Origin: Bacteroidales bacterium
GTDB lineage: Bacteria > Bacteroidota > Bacteroidia > Bacteroidales > F082
Direction of reading: 5' to 3'
Length of the DNA: 47,220 nucleotides
NCBI GenBank assembly: GCA_017539045.1
Contig: JAFYHS010000016.1
Coordinates: forward strand, 1-47,220
Made by a program: the position numbers and the translations under genes. The notes under the pieces were generated by a model. The model worked only from the letters and a program-made list of their open reading frames with translations, was not told the origin of the DNA and ran no database searches. This document shows, piece by piece, positions 36,884-46,004 of this stretch. Numbering within the stretch: the stretch's first letter is position 1; the number at the start of each line of letters is the position of its first letter.

Positions 36884-37414
36884 ATGGCATCTCCCGAGTT
36901 ACAAGGAGTCAACAATAGCGAAACCTCCTATGCCGAATTCAATGCATTGATTCTTCGGCATAAGGCTATGATTTGGCATATCTGTTCCGACTACAAACTT
37001 GGAAGTGCCTGGAGCATAGAAGACTGCGCTCAAGAAGTGATCATGAACTTATGGCGTAGTTTCAAAGGTTTTGAGGGACGCAGCACGGAAAAGACGTGGG
37101 TATGGCGGGTGGCGACCAACACCATGTTGATGCTGCAACGCAAAGATGTCAGAAGTCCACAAACGGAGTCCATAGGAACAGAAAGCATAGACAAAAAGGA
37201 CGAAGAGGCTGGCAACGACAGCTACCAACAGCTGCAACAACTTATCGAAGCATTGCCCGAAGAAAATGGTATCGTCATCCGCGCCTTCCTTGACGGCTTC
37301 TCATACAAGGAAATAGCAGAGATGACCAACAGCTCGGTGGGTGCCGTAGCCATGCGCATCGCACGACTCAAGCGGAAACTAAGAAAAATGTACGAAAGAG
37401 AAAACAATCTATGA
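36884..37414 (+). CDS. ECF-type RNA polymerase sigma factor
   Basis: The 176-aa protein has sigma region 2 (YAEFNALILRHKAMIWHIC ... DCAQEVIMNLWRSFKGFEG ... TWVWRVATNTML) and region 4 (LPEENGIVIRAFLDGFSYKEI ... SVGAVAMRIARLKRKLRKM), with no region 3, so it is an ECF sigma factor. It directs transcription of a small regulon, typically its own operon. The stop overlaps the start of the next gene (ATGA), a classical sigma/anti-sigma arrangement. Confidence 0.93.
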   Translation: MASPELQGVNNSETSYAEFNALILRHKAMIWHICSDYKLGSAWSIEDCAQEVIMNLWRSFKGFEGRSTEKTWVWRVATNTMLMLQRKDVRSPQTESIGTESIDKKDEEAGNDSYQQLQQLIEALPEENGIVIRAFLDGFSYKEIAEMTNSSVGAVAMRIARLKRKLRKMYERENNL

Positions 37415-37818
37415 CGATGAAAGACAACATAAAAATGATGAACCCAAACAAGCAACACGACGACTTCGACGCCCAATGGCAACGTCGCCAAGATTGGGAG
37501 CAACAGGCCGACAAGGCGTTACCCGACGACAAGACTTTTATGCAATGGGCAGAAAAGGCACAACAAGTCTCTGAAAGCTCAGAAGTGAATGTCGTCCCCC
37601 TCTCCCCTCACCGCAACAGGCAGTGGATACCTTATGCAGCAGCGGCCAGCGTCGTCATAGGCGTTGCCATCATAGGGTTATCCCGTTATGGACAATCCGA
37701 CAACAGACTTCCCGTGGCCGAGGAAGTGACGGTGGAAAGCCAGACCATCCACTTCATGTGCAACAACGGTTGCTCGGCACAAGACATCATGTCACTGGCC
37801 AACAAAGCCTTTAAATAA
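37411..37818 (+). CDS. Putative anti-sigma-like membrane protein
   Basis: The 135-aa protein has a charged cytosolic part (about 1-65), one helix (WIPYAAAASVVIGVAIIGLSR, about 71-91) and a short outer part. The overlap with the ECF gene by four bases and single-helix topology suggest an anti-sigma or regulatory partner, although no canonical zinc-binding anti-sigma motif is seen. Start could be Met 3 (MKDNIKM). Confidence 0.7.
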   Translation: MTMKDNIKMMNPNKQHDDFDAQWQRRQDWEQQADKALPDDKTFMQWAEKAQQVSESSEVNVVPLSPHRNRQWIPYAAAASVVIGVAIIGLSRYGQSDNRLPVAEEVTVESQTIHFMCNNGCSAQDIMSLANKAFK

Positions 37819-37830
37819 CTAAACCCAAAG

Positions 37831-38640
37831 ATGATGAAAAGCCTTATTCCATATTTCGCCGTACTCCTTGCCTTGGGGCTGTCAGCCTGCAAGGAAAGGA
37901 CTGCAACCCCAAAGACCACACCCTGCCAAAAGGCTGCGATGGAATTGTACTGCAAGTATGCCGACAATGCCAACCTCACCGTGGCTTATCTTGGCGACTT
38001 GTCCGTCAACGGAAAGTGCATCGATGCCTTGATGCTGCAAGCCGACAATGAATCGGACTGGGAAGCCTTGAAATGGGATTTCGGTTTCATGTCATACGAC
38101 TCCACGGCATTCCATTGCCCAAACGACGACAATCCAGTCATGATAGGTGTCGGCATCGAGACCGATTTCCTGGACGACGCCATCTTCGACACCGTGACTG
38201 ACATCAGCCAAATCCCCGATAAAGACATAGAGCGGTACACGCACATCGTTGCCAACAAGATGCGCGAAGTCATGAACAGTTTCCAGGCCCCCGACTCGTT
38301 GCTGCCCAACACCGCCATCATCGTCGGTCAAGGCGAGATAGAACAGGAAGACACAGGGAATTCCTACGACGACTACATTATGACTGTCGCACGGTCTCTT
38401 GTCATTGGGATGATCGACGAAAGGCTCCATCCCAATACGATTCCTAATCCCGATTTGCAAAAGCAAAAAGACTGGAACCACAGCATCATGGACGATGCAC
38501 AAACTCACGGTCACATCGGCTATATCACCGCTGCCGACAACGAGGAACGCGCCTTATGGCTCTTCTTCTATGACGACCAAGAGGAATGCAACACCATCAT
38601 TGCTCATATTAGCGAAGACATGATTATCAATTACAAATAA
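37831..38640 (+). CDS. Hypothetical lipoprotein in the sigma operon
   Basis: The 269-aa protein has a lipoprotein signal (LIPYFAVLLALGLSAC, lipobox LSAC) and is likely anchored at the membrane outside the cytoplasm. The acidic mature part shows no recognised family; it contains a few Cys residues. It follows the anti-sigma-like gene by 12 bp and precedes the first T9SS cargo gene by 23 bp. A sensing or surface role in the sigma regulon is only a guess. Confidence 0.78.
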   Translation: MMKSLIPYFAVLLALGLSACKERTATPKTTPCQKAAMELYCKYADNANLTVAYLGDLSVNGKCIDALMLQADNESDWEALKWDFGFMSYDSTAFHCPNDDNPVMIGVGIETDFLDDAIFDTVTDISQIPDKDIERYTHIVANKMREVMNSFQAPDSLLPNTAIIVGQGEIEQEDTGNSYDDYIMTVARSLVIGMIDERLHPNTIPNPDLQKQKDWNHSIMDDAQTHGHIGYITAADNEERALWLFFYDDQEECNTIIAHISEDMIINYK

Positions 38641-38663
38641 ACCATTCACCAAATCCAATTCAC

Positions 38664-39536
38664 ATGAAAAAACATGTATTATTCTTTCTGTTGTGCACTT
38701 TTGCCATGATTGGCATGACTCAGGCACAAAACCGTGGCGATATCCAACTGAAAGCCATCGAGATGAACGATATTATGATTTCACAAGACCAACTGCCTTC
38801 TGAAGGTTCTTGGTTCTCTTATGTCGGTGACTATTCTTCACCTCAAATTCTCGGTATCGGCATGCCCTTCAACTGGGGGTATATGTTTCCCGCTGAACTG
38901 TTGAGCGAGTACAAGGGTTGCTCCTTCACCCAGTTTGGTTTCTTGGATGCAGGCGAAGAGCAATTCGCCACCACCTACACCGTCAACTTCTATCTTGGCG
39001 GCGATACTGCTCCACAAACTTTGGTTGCGACACAACAGTTCGAAATCACTGGAACGGTCGGCGATGTTGTCACCTTCAGACTCGACACACCTGTCGAAAT
39101 CGACGGCACACAAAACATCTGGCTGACCTTCTACCACGATGGTTCCATCCAATATCCCGCTCCTGCCGTTGCCGATGTGGGCAACCCCAACAGCCGATGG
39201 ATTGGTATCGATGGCTATGGTTGGATGGACGTTGCCTCTGTCAGCAGCGAGGCCTACAGCTGGCTGGCTTGGGTTTACGTTGACGGTTACGATTGGATCA
39301 ATGAAAGCAACGAATCAGTCTCTGTCTATCCCAACCCCACCACAGGCAACGTGAACATCGCTGCACCGGGTATCAATCACGTCACGGTGATGAACATGCT
39401 CGGACAGGTGGTTTACGACAGCAAAGCCGATGGAAACATGACCACCCTCGACATGAGCTCCTATCAAGCTGGCGTTTACATGGTGCGTGTGACCACTGAA
39501 AACGGCGAAAGCGTGAAACTCATCACTAAACAATAA
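38664..39536 (+). CDS. Secreted T9SS cargo protein
   Basis: The 290-aa protein has a signal peptide (FFLLCTFAMIGMTQAQ) and a C-terminal T9SS sorting domain (SVYPNPTTGNVNIAAPG ... MLGQVVYDSK ... YQAGVYMVRVTTENGESVKLITKQ). The middle domain (residues about 25-215, with WFSYVGDYSSPQILGIG and VEIDGTQNIWLTFYHDG) resembles the jelly-roll region of T9SS-associated choice-of-anchor proteins. Cargo is sent to the surface by T9SS. In the sigma operon, just before the thioredoxin-like cargo. Confidence 0.88.
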   Translation: MKKHVLFFLLCTFAMIGMTQAQNRGDIQLKAIEMNDIMISQDQLPSEGSWFSYVGDYSSPQILGIGMPFNWGYMFPAELLSEYKGCSFTQFGFLDAGEEQFATTYTVNFYLGGDTAPQTLVATQQFEITGTVGDVVTFRLDTPVEIDGTQNIWLTFYHDGSIQYPAPAVADVGNPNSRWIGIDGYGWMDVASVSSEAYSWLAWVYVDGYDWINESNESVSVYPNPTTGNVNIAAPGINHVTVMNMLGQVVYDSKADGNMTTLDMSSYQAGVYMVRVTTENGESVKLITKQ

Positions 39537-39540
39537 TACC

Positions 39541-40617
39541 ATGAAAAAACTATCCATCCTATTCGCGTTCCTACTCTTTGGAGTAGGTCTTCGCGCACAA
39601 CAGACCAACCTCACCGAGGCCGTCGACTTCACCGTCACCGACTGCCATGGACAGACCTACAACCTCTTCGAGATCCTTGACCGCGGCCAAGCCGTCTTCA
39701 TCGACTTCTTCTTCTACACCTGTGGCCAATGCCAGGTGATTTCGCCCTACATCACGGGATCCTATACCCAGATGGGCTGCAACATGCACGATGTGTTCTA
39801 CATCGAGATCTCCTACATCGACAGCGATGCCGTCTGCCAGCAATGGGCCAACGAATATGGCGTTGAGTTCCCCACTGTAGGAAAAGACGGTGGCGGTAAC
39901 GAGGTCTTCGAGCTTTATGGCATCCAAGCCTGCCCCACCCTTGTCCTCATCATGCCCGACCGCAGCATCCCCATCCAAGGCCTGCTGGATCTCTATCCCT
40001 TCTCGGCACAAGACGTGGTCAATGCCATGCAACAAAACGGCTTGCAGCCTCACGATTGCACGGGCACACTGACCGTCAACCCGCAGACCTTGCACATCTA
40101 CAACGATGGTGAGACCTACCAGCCTGGCAAGCTGACCATCTCCAACATGACCGCTGAAGACGTAACCGTCGATGCCTTCACTGCCGACCCCATCTTTGCA
40201 TTACAATGCATGTATGAGGGGCAAGATGTCACCGAGGGCATGACTGTCGCGGCTGGACAAACCGCCACCGTGGAAGTCTATGTCGACGTTCCTGTGAAGG
40301 AGAATTTCGAAGGTAAGATGTATGTCAACACCTCGGCGGGCAACTTCGAGGTCGACATCGTTTACGAGATGACCGTTGGCGTCGATGAAAACAGCTCGAC
40401 GGTGACCATGTTCCCCAATCCCGCCAACGAAAGTGTTACCCTCCAAGGCGAGAACCTTGGCGTGGTAAGCCTTTACAATGTTGTCGGGCAGAAAGTCGAG
40501 ACTTTCTATACCGACGAGTCGCAATTAGTGATCCCGACTGCCAAGTACCAAGAGGGCATCTACTTCATCAGGACAAGCAACGGTAACACGCAACGCTTGG
40601 TGATTGTGCACAAGTAA
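39541..40617 (+). CDS. Thioredoxin-like T9SS cargo protein
   Basis: The 358-aa protein has a signal peptide (ending LRAQ), a thioredoxin-like domain with a CGQC motif (C61, C64; FFFYTCGQCQ) and PTLVLIMPD later, then an immunoglobulin-like linker and a C-terminal T9SS sorting domain (FPNPANESVTLQGENLG ... EGIYFIRTSNGNTQRLVIVHK). It may act on disulfides of surface proteins. It is last in the ECF operon, starting 4 bp after the previous stop. A redox role for the operon is plausible. Confidence 0.88.
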   Translation: MKKLSILFAFLLFGVGLRAQQTNLTEAVDFTVTDCHGQTYNLFEILDRGQAVFIDFFFYTCGQCQVISPYITGSYTQMGCNMHDVFYIEISYIDSDAVCQQWANEYGVEFPTVGKDGGGNEVFELYGIQACPTLVLIMPDRSIPIQGLLDLYPFSAQDVVNAMQQNGLQPHDCTGTLTVNPQTLHIYNDGETYQPGKLTISNMTAEDVTVDAFTADPIFALQCMYEGQDVTEGMTVAAGQTATVEVYVDVPVKENFEGKMYVNTSAGNFEVDIVYEMTVGVDENSSTVTMFPNPANESVTLQGENLGVVSLYNVVGQKVETFYTDESQLVIPTAKYQEGIYFIRTSNGNTQRLVIVHK

Positions 40618-40637
40618 GTTTTTTGGTTTATATTGAA

Positions 40638-40680
40638 AAATCCGCCATTCAAGCTTTCGCACGAATGGCGGATTTCTTTT
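40638..40680. terminator. Bidirectional terminator between the T9SS operon and araC
   Basis: A 13-bp stem (40638-40650 with 40663-40675, 12-nt loop) is followed by T-rich bases on both strands. It serves convergent transcription from both sides. Confidence 0.82.
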
Positions 40681-40682
40681 CT

Positions 40683-41519
40683 TCACCTCTGTTTCCTACG
40701 AAACTCCATCATGGATTGTCCCGTAGCATTGCGGAAGAAACGGCAGAGGTAGGAAACATTGTCGTAGTTCATACGAGCAGCGATTTCCTCTACGGTGAGG
40801 TCAGTTTCAGCAAGGTAGCGTTTGAGTTCATAGATGACCGTGTCGTTGATGAGGGCTTTGGTGGAAGTCTTCATCAGGCGGTGGCATACTTTATTCAGAT
40901 AGTCGGGGCTGAGGCACAACTCAGAAGCATAGAACTTCACGCTGCGTTCATGGTGGATATGCTGGTCCAAAAGTGCGTTGAGGCGGTCAGGGATGCTCCA
41001 AACGGCCGATTTCTCATCGTGAACCTCGGGCGGAAAAAGCTGGGAAATCCTTTGCTCAATGGCGATGAAAAGGTTGTGTAGTTCGCCGTAAACCATCTGT
41101 TGGCAGATTTCACCGTGGAAGGTTTGGGCAATCCATTCCATTCTACCAAACCATTCATCGACAAGCTGTCGTTCAGGATGCTCAATGGTGAAGACAGGAT
41201 GCTGATAAAGGAAATCCCAAAACACAGGCGAATTAAAGTTAACGGTGAAATCGGCAATGGCGGGGTCGCTCATCTCGACGAAACGACAGGAGAAACGTGA
41301 CGAGGTGCGTTCGATGACAAAACGGGAAAGGGTGAAAAGCGGCATCAACGTCCCGCGACGGATGGCCACGGGCCGAAAATGCGAGCTACCGATGGCGCAA
41401 CCCTCCGTACACAACAAAAGCGTACAACCGCTGACGGGAACCACCGTGTGGAGTAATCCCCTAAAATCGTTCGTGCCGCAAACTGTAGGCGATGCGTTTT
41501 TTGAACTGAAAAATGACAT
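40683..41519 (-). CDS. AraC-family transcriptional regulator
   Basis: The 278-aa regulator has a cupin-like N-terminal half (about 20-150) and a C-terminal double helix-turn-helix (VKFYASELCLSPDYLNKVCHRLMK ... DLTVEEIAARMNYDNVSYLCRFFRNATGQ). It is expected to bind DNA in the divergent region and control the neighbouring GNAT-receptor-MATE unit. The ligand is unknown. Confidence 0.92.
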   Translation of the reverse strand: MSFFSSKNASPTVCGTNDFRGLLHTVVPVSGCTLLLCTEGCAIGSSHFRPVAIRRGTLMPLFTLSRFVIERTSSRFSCRFVEMSDPAIADFTVNFNSPVFWDFLYQHPVFTIEHPERQLVDEWFGRMEWIAQTFHGEICQQMVYGELHNLFIAIEQRISQLFPPEVHDEKSAVWSIPDRLNALLDQHIHHERSVKFYASELCLSPDYLNKVCHRLMKTSTKALINDTVIYELKRYLAETDLTVEEIAARMNYDNVSYLCRFFRNATGQSMMEFRRKQR

Positions 41520-41527
41520 ATCGATTG

Positions 41528-41535
41528 CAAAATTA
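41528..41535 (-). promoter_or_regulatory. Bacteroidota -7 box for the AraC gene
   Basis: Minus strand TAATTTTG matches TAnnTTTG, about 9 bp from the start codon. The -33 box is unclear. Confidence 0.45.
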
Positions 41536-41623
41536 GGTATTATTTATCAAAAACAACCCATTTTGGACTGAAAAGTGACATTAAAAGGCTGATTTGTTTG
41601 CCAATCGCCTGCAGTAACCTCCG

Positions 41624-41631
41624 TAATTTTG
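41624..41631 (+). promoter_or_regulatory. Bacteroidota promoter for the GNAT-receptor-MATE unit
   Basis: TAATTTTG fits TAnnTTTG, with TTTG at 41597-41600 and a 23-bp spacer. Divergent from the AraC promoter, so an AraC operator is likely in 41536-41620. Confidence 0.6.
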
Positions 41632-41653
41632 CAGCTCATAACATACACCTAAT

Positions 41654-42148
41654 ATGAGCAACCAACCACAAGTGACCTTGGCTCCCTTGGAGCCTAACGA
41701 CAAGGAGCAGTTCATCCTCGACAACCAATGGGCGTTTAAGTATGGCGCAACAGAGGAGTTTGGGGTGCGTGACAACCATTTCGAGGAAGACGGCGAAATC
41801 ATCTCACGCGACACCATCGAGCAGTCCATCAACAACGGCAAGGCTTACCGCATCCTTTTGGATGGGGAAAAAGTCGGCGGTGTAGTCGTTTCCATAGATG
41901 AAGCCTTTCTTCGTGGCGAACTGGAACTGCTGTTTGTGAAACCCGATGTCCACAGCAAAGGCATTGGCTATGCGGCCTGGTGCCTTATCGAAAAAATGTA
42001 TCCTGAAATTATTGTTTGGGAGACCTGCACGCCCTATTTCGAGAAACGCAACATCCACTTCTATGTCAACAAATGCGGTTTTCACATCGTTGAGTTTATG
42101 TGGAAGGATGATGAAATGTTTAGGTTCCAGAAAGTGATGTCAAGATGA
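41654..42148 (+). CDS. GNAT-family N-acetyltransferase
   Basis: The 164-aa cytoplasmic enzyme transfers an acetyl group from acetyl-CoA to an amine. Its GNAT fold shows the beta strand ELELLFVKPDVHSKGIGYAAWCLIEKM, with the pyrophosphate-binding turn VHSKGIGYA. Target is unknown. The stop overlaps the receptor start (ATGA), so it is co-translated with it. Confidence 0.9.
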   Translation: MSNQPQVTLAPLEPNDKEQFILDNQWAFKYGATEEFGVRDNHFEEDGEIISRDTIEQSINNGKAYRILLDGEKVGGVVVSIDEAFLRGELELLFVKPDVHSKGIGYAAWCLIEKMYPEIIVWETCTPYFEKRNIHFYVNKCGFHIVEFMWKDDEMFRFQKVMSR

Positions 42149-44604
42149 AAGGAAAAAGACTATTTGTGACCCTGTTTCTGTTGTTTGTAGCCAATGCAAT
42201 CATGGCTCAAACGGGAGCCATTTTGAAAGGTAGCCTGAAAGATGCCTCCGACGGCTCGATGATGCCATATACCAATTGCGTGTTGCTCCATGCGGCTGAC
42301 AGTGTGTTTGCATACGGAGTAACGAGTGACGACCATGGCATCTTTAGTTTCAAAGGCGTTGCGATAGGTTCGTACCTGCTTCGCATCAGTTGCGTGGGTT
42401 ACGAAACACATTGGCAGCAAGTGCTTGTACAGGCTGACAAGAACCTTGGAGTCATCAGGATAGCCCGGATTTCAGCCGCACTGAACGAGGTGCAAGTAAC
42501 GGCTTCGCGTCCGCTCTACAGCGCCGACGGCGAGAAGGTGTTCTACAACGTAGGCGACGACCCCAGTGTGCAGAGCGGCAACGCCACCGATGCATTGCAG
42601 AACGCCCCAGGCGTGGAGGTGGATGCCGAAGGCAACATCAAGTATCGCGGCGGCGCAGAGGTGAGCATCTGGATCAACAACAAGCCGTCGCACCTCAAGG
42701 CAGAGAGCCTCAAGCAGTACCTCAAATCGCTGCCCGCTGGCACGTTGCAGCGCATCGAGGTCATAGCCCATCCCTCAGCCAAGTATCACACGCAGAACTG
42801 CGTGATCAACATCGTCACCACCGCCAAAGTGAAACGGAACGAGCTGCTTTGTGTAGGGTTGAACGCCAACAGCAAGCCGCAGGCAAGCCCTTGGGTGGAT
42901 TATGTGTGGAGCAACGAGAAGGTGCGCTTCAATGTCTTTGTAGGCGGCGACTACGACAGCTACAACGGCGATGCCAGTAGCGACAGCCGTTTGCTGGCAC
43001 CCGACAGCACTTTATCGACTATCATCAGCACCCATGGACATAGCCGCAACCGCACCCTCAATGGTAACTTCGGACTGGATTTCGACTACAACATCGACAC
43101 CAACACATTGGTCAACCTCTGGCTGTGGACGACCACCGCACACGACAGTAGCAGCCTCGCTAGCCGTACCGAACGCACGGAGTTCCTCTCCTCGCCCGGC
43201 CGCTATTTCTACAACGAGGACGTGCGCAACGGAAGCATGATGGCAGATGCCGCCTTCGGCGTGATGCTGGAGAAGCAGCTCGACACCTTGGGCGGGATGC
43301 TGTTTGTGGATTACACAGGCACGTTGACACGCAACCGCTCCTACGTGAGAAACATACGCTCTTTCGACAGCCTTACTGACCTCAATTTCAACCGCCAGCA
43401 GACGATCCTCAACCCCTCGCAGTGGCATGGTATTACCGCCGATGTTGCACTACCCTACAGCAAGCGGGGCGAGGTGGACTTCGGTGTCATGGCCAGCCTA
43501 TCGCCAGAACGCAAGAATGTGGACGAAACCCATAACGGCCTCACCGACTCGCTACGCAGCTATAATTACACCAATGGCACCTACGAACTCTCTGTATATG
43601 CGGGTGCGGAACACCACTTCGGTCGCTTCACCCTCGGGGCGTCTTTATCAATGGACAATGCATGGTACCGCCTGCAATATCCGTCTGACCATAGCGGCGA
43701 TGTAAGCAAGCATTACCTCACCTTTAGTCCGACCGTCCATGCCTCGTACAGCACCGAGTCGATGCACAACTTCACCTTCAGCTACACCCACTACGTCACA
43801 CCGCCCACAGCTACGCAACTCACCCAATTCACTGTCTATGGCTACGACAGCTATTCCACTGGCAACCCCAGTTTGAAGAATGGCTACACCGACAATCTCG
43901 AACTCGGTTGGGAACGCTATTTCGACCACCTCGGCAGCATCGGCGTAAGCACTTGGTACAACTCGATGCGTGACCAGACGAGCACACTCACCGATGTGGC
44001 CTATTGCGACCAGTTTGGGCGCATCGTGACCTTTAGTCAGCCGTTCAACATCGGGACTGCCCGTAACGGAGGTCTTGGTTTGAACGCCACCTTGCGGCCA
44101 GCCAACTTCATGAACATCCGTTTCTATGCCAACCTCATCGACGACTATTACCGTGTCCAATACCGTCCCAACCAGTGGGCCGAGAACAATATGCTTTGCT
44201 ACTCGCTTCGGTTGAACTTCTGGGCGAAACTTTGGGAGCATAATAATAGTCCATGGTTCGATGGCTTGCAAGTGTTCACCAACGCCGTCTATCGCAGTCG
44301 CACACAGACCTTGCTGGCAGAGGTTAACCCTTACTTTACCGTTGACTGCGGCATGAGCACTGACTTGTTCGAGCGCCGCCTGTCGTTGTTCCTCAACGTC
44401 AACGATCTTTTCAACACCGTCCGCACTGGCGGCGAGAGCGTCAATCCTTACAATCCCTCCACCAACGAGAGCACCCTCACCAGCCACTACGTCAGTTTCG
44501 GCCTCACCTGGCGCATAGGCCGCACTGAGTTGGAAAGCCAGCAAACCCACGGCAAGAAACCAAGTGGGAGAAAGAACAGACAACAAACCGACCAAGACTG
44601 GTAA
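42145..44604 (+). CDS. TonB-dependent receptor-like outer-membrane protein
   Basis: The 819-aa protein has a signal peptide (VTLFLLFVANAIMAQ), a carboxypeptidase-regulatory-like domain (about 25-105), a plug-like domain (about 110-225, with DALQNAPGVEVDAEGNIKYRG) and a 22-strand-type barrel (about 240-790). The C-terminal 25 residues after the barrel are basic. It belongs to the outer-membrane beta-barrel family 3 rather than to SusC, and no SusD gene follows. It is co-translated with GNAT and precedes the MATE pump. Confidence 0.92.
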   Translation: MKGKRLFVTLFLLFVANAIMAQTGAILKGSLKDASDGSMMPYTNCVLLHAADSVFAYGVTSDDHGIFSFKGVAIGSYLLRISCVGYETHWQQVLVQADKNLGVIRIARISAALNEVQVTASRPLYSADGEKVFYNVGDDPSVQSGNATDALQNAPGVEVDAEGNIKYRGGAEVSIWINNKPSHLKAESLKQYLKSLPAGTLQRIEVIAHPSAKYHTQNCVINIVTTAKVKRNELLCVGLNANSKPQASPWVDYVWSNEKVRFNVFVGGDYDSYNGDASSDSRLLAPDSTLSTIISTHGHSRNRTLNGNFGLDFDYNIDTNTLVNLWLWTTTAHDSSSLASRTERTEFLSSPGRYFYNEDVRNGSMMADAAFGVMLEKQLDTLGGMLFVDYTGTLTRNRSYVRNIRSFDSLTDLNFNRQQTILNPSQWHGITADVALPYSKRGEVDFGVMASLSPERKNVDETHNGLTDSLRSYNYTNGTYELSVYAGAEHHFGRFTLGASLSMDNAWYRLQYPSDHSGDVSKHYLTFSPTVHASYSTESMHNFTFSYTHYVTPPTATQLTQFTVYGYDSYSTGNPSLKNGYTDNLELGWERYFDHLGSIGVSTWYNSMRDQTSTLTDVAYCDQFGRIVTFSQPFNIGTARNGGLGLNATLRPANFMNIRFYANLIDDYYRVQYRPNQWAENNMLCYSLRLNFWAKLWEHNNSPWFDGLQVFTNAVYRSRTQTLLAEVNPYFTVDCGMSTDLFERRLSLFLNVNDLFNTVRTGGESVNPYNPSTNESTLTSHYVSFGLTWRIGRTELESQQTHGKKPSGRKNRQQTDQDW

Positions 44605-44616
44605 AAAACGGTCCCT

Positions 44617-45948
44617 ATGACCATCACCCTCTCCGACCATTTCGGCTACCGCAAGCTGCTGCGCTTCACGCTGCCCACCATCGCCACGATGATCTTCACC
44701 TCGATTTATAGCGTGGTTGACGGTGTGTTCGTATCCAATTTTGTGGGCAAAACGCCCTTCGCCGCCGTCAACCTGATGATGCCGTTCCTTTTTCTGGTAG
44801 GCGTGGTAGGCTCGATGTTGGGCACGGGAGGCAGCGCCTTAGTGGCCAAGTGCCTTGGCGAGGGCGACCACCCCAAGGCCAACAGGATTTTCTCCATGCT
44901 TACCGCGGTGAGTTTCCTCTCGGGTGTCGTTTTCGGGTTGATAGGCTTAGTGTTTTTGGAGCGCATCGCCATCCTCCTCGGGGCCGATGCCAGCATGATG
45001 GACAGTTGTGTGCTTTACGGCCGCATCCTGTTGATAGGCCTACCGTTCTTCATCCTTCAAAGTATGTTTCAGGGCTTTCTGGTGACTGCCGAGCGGCCTC
45101 AGCTGGGGTTGGTGTTCACCATTGTGTCAGGCTTGCTCAACATTCTTTTGGACTATCTCCTCATCGTGGTCTTCGACATGGGTTTGAGCGGTGCGGCATG
45201 GGCCACCCTCATCGCTTCGGCAGTAGGCGGGCTGGCTCCTTTGCTCTTCTTTCTCCTGCCCAACAAGACGATGTTGCACCTCGTCCGGCCCGTTTATGAC
45301 GGAAAGGCGTTGTGGCAATCCATCACCAACGGCATGAGTGAGTTCTTCTCCAGCATCTCGGGCAGCATCCTCTCGATATGCTACAACTACCAGTTGATGA
45401 AGTACATTGGCGAGAACGGCGTGGCGGCTTATGGTGTCATCATGTATGTGCAATTCATCTTTTTCGGCGTCTTTTTCGGCTATGCCGAAGGCACGGCCCC
45501 CATCGTAAGCTACAACTATGGGGCACAAAACCACACCGAACTGAAAAACGTCTTCCAGCGTAGCCTGAAACTCATCGCCGTGATGGGCTTGGTGCTCACC
45601 CTATTGTTGGAACTGACCGTTGCGCCGCTCACCAAAATCTTCGTGGGCTACGACGCGGAGCTTTATGCCCTCACCTGTAAGGCGTTCCGTATCTACGGCC
45701 TTTCCTATCTCTTGGTAGGTTTCAACTTCTACGCCTCCTCGTTCTTCACCGCTTTGAACAACGGCAAAGTCTCAGCTGTCATCTCCACGGTGCGCACCTT
45801 GGTGTTTGAAACCGCAGCGGTGTTCATCCTGCCCGCCCTGTTCGGCGTTGACGGCATCTGGTTCGCCATTATCTGCGCGGAGGTGCTGTCATTGGCGTTG
45901 TCCGTTGCTATGCTCAAAAAGCATAAGGGGCGGTATCATTATGCGTGA
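44617..45948 (+). CDS. MATE family efflux transporter
   Basis: The 443-aa membrane protein has twelve hydrophobic segments and the MATE pattern (FTLPTIATMIFTSIYSVVDG, GSMLGTGGSALVAKCLGEGD, GYAEGTAPIVSYNYGAQN). It extrudes organic cations, drugs or metabolites with Na+ or H+. It follows the receptor by 12 bp and is likely part of the AraC-controlled unit. Confidence 0.95.
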   Translation: MTITLSDHFGYRKLLRFTLPTIATMIFTSIYSVVDGVFVSNFVGKTPFAAVNLMMPFLFLVGVVGSMLGTGGSALVAKCLGEGDHPKANRIFSMLTAVSFLSGVVFGLIGLVFLERIAILLGADASMMDSCVLYGRILLIGLPFFILQSMFQGFLVTAERPQLGLVFTIVSGLLNILLDYLLIVVFDMGLSGAAWATLIASAVGGLAPLLFFLLPNKTMLHLVRPVYDGKALWQSITNGMSEFFSSISGSILSICYNYQLMKYIGENGVAAYGVIMYVQFIFFGVFFGYAEGTAPIVSYNYGAQNHTELKNVFQRSLKLIAVMGLVLTLLLELTVAPLTKIFVGYDAELYALTCKAFRIYGLSYLLVGFNFYASSFFTALNNGKVSAVISTVRTLVFETAAVFILPALFGVDGIWFAIICAEVLSLALSVAMLKKHKGRYHYA

Positions 45949-46004
45949 GGATGGGGGTAATTCGGATAGAAGTTGAGGCCAAACAGGTCCAACTCACCAG
46001 AAAA

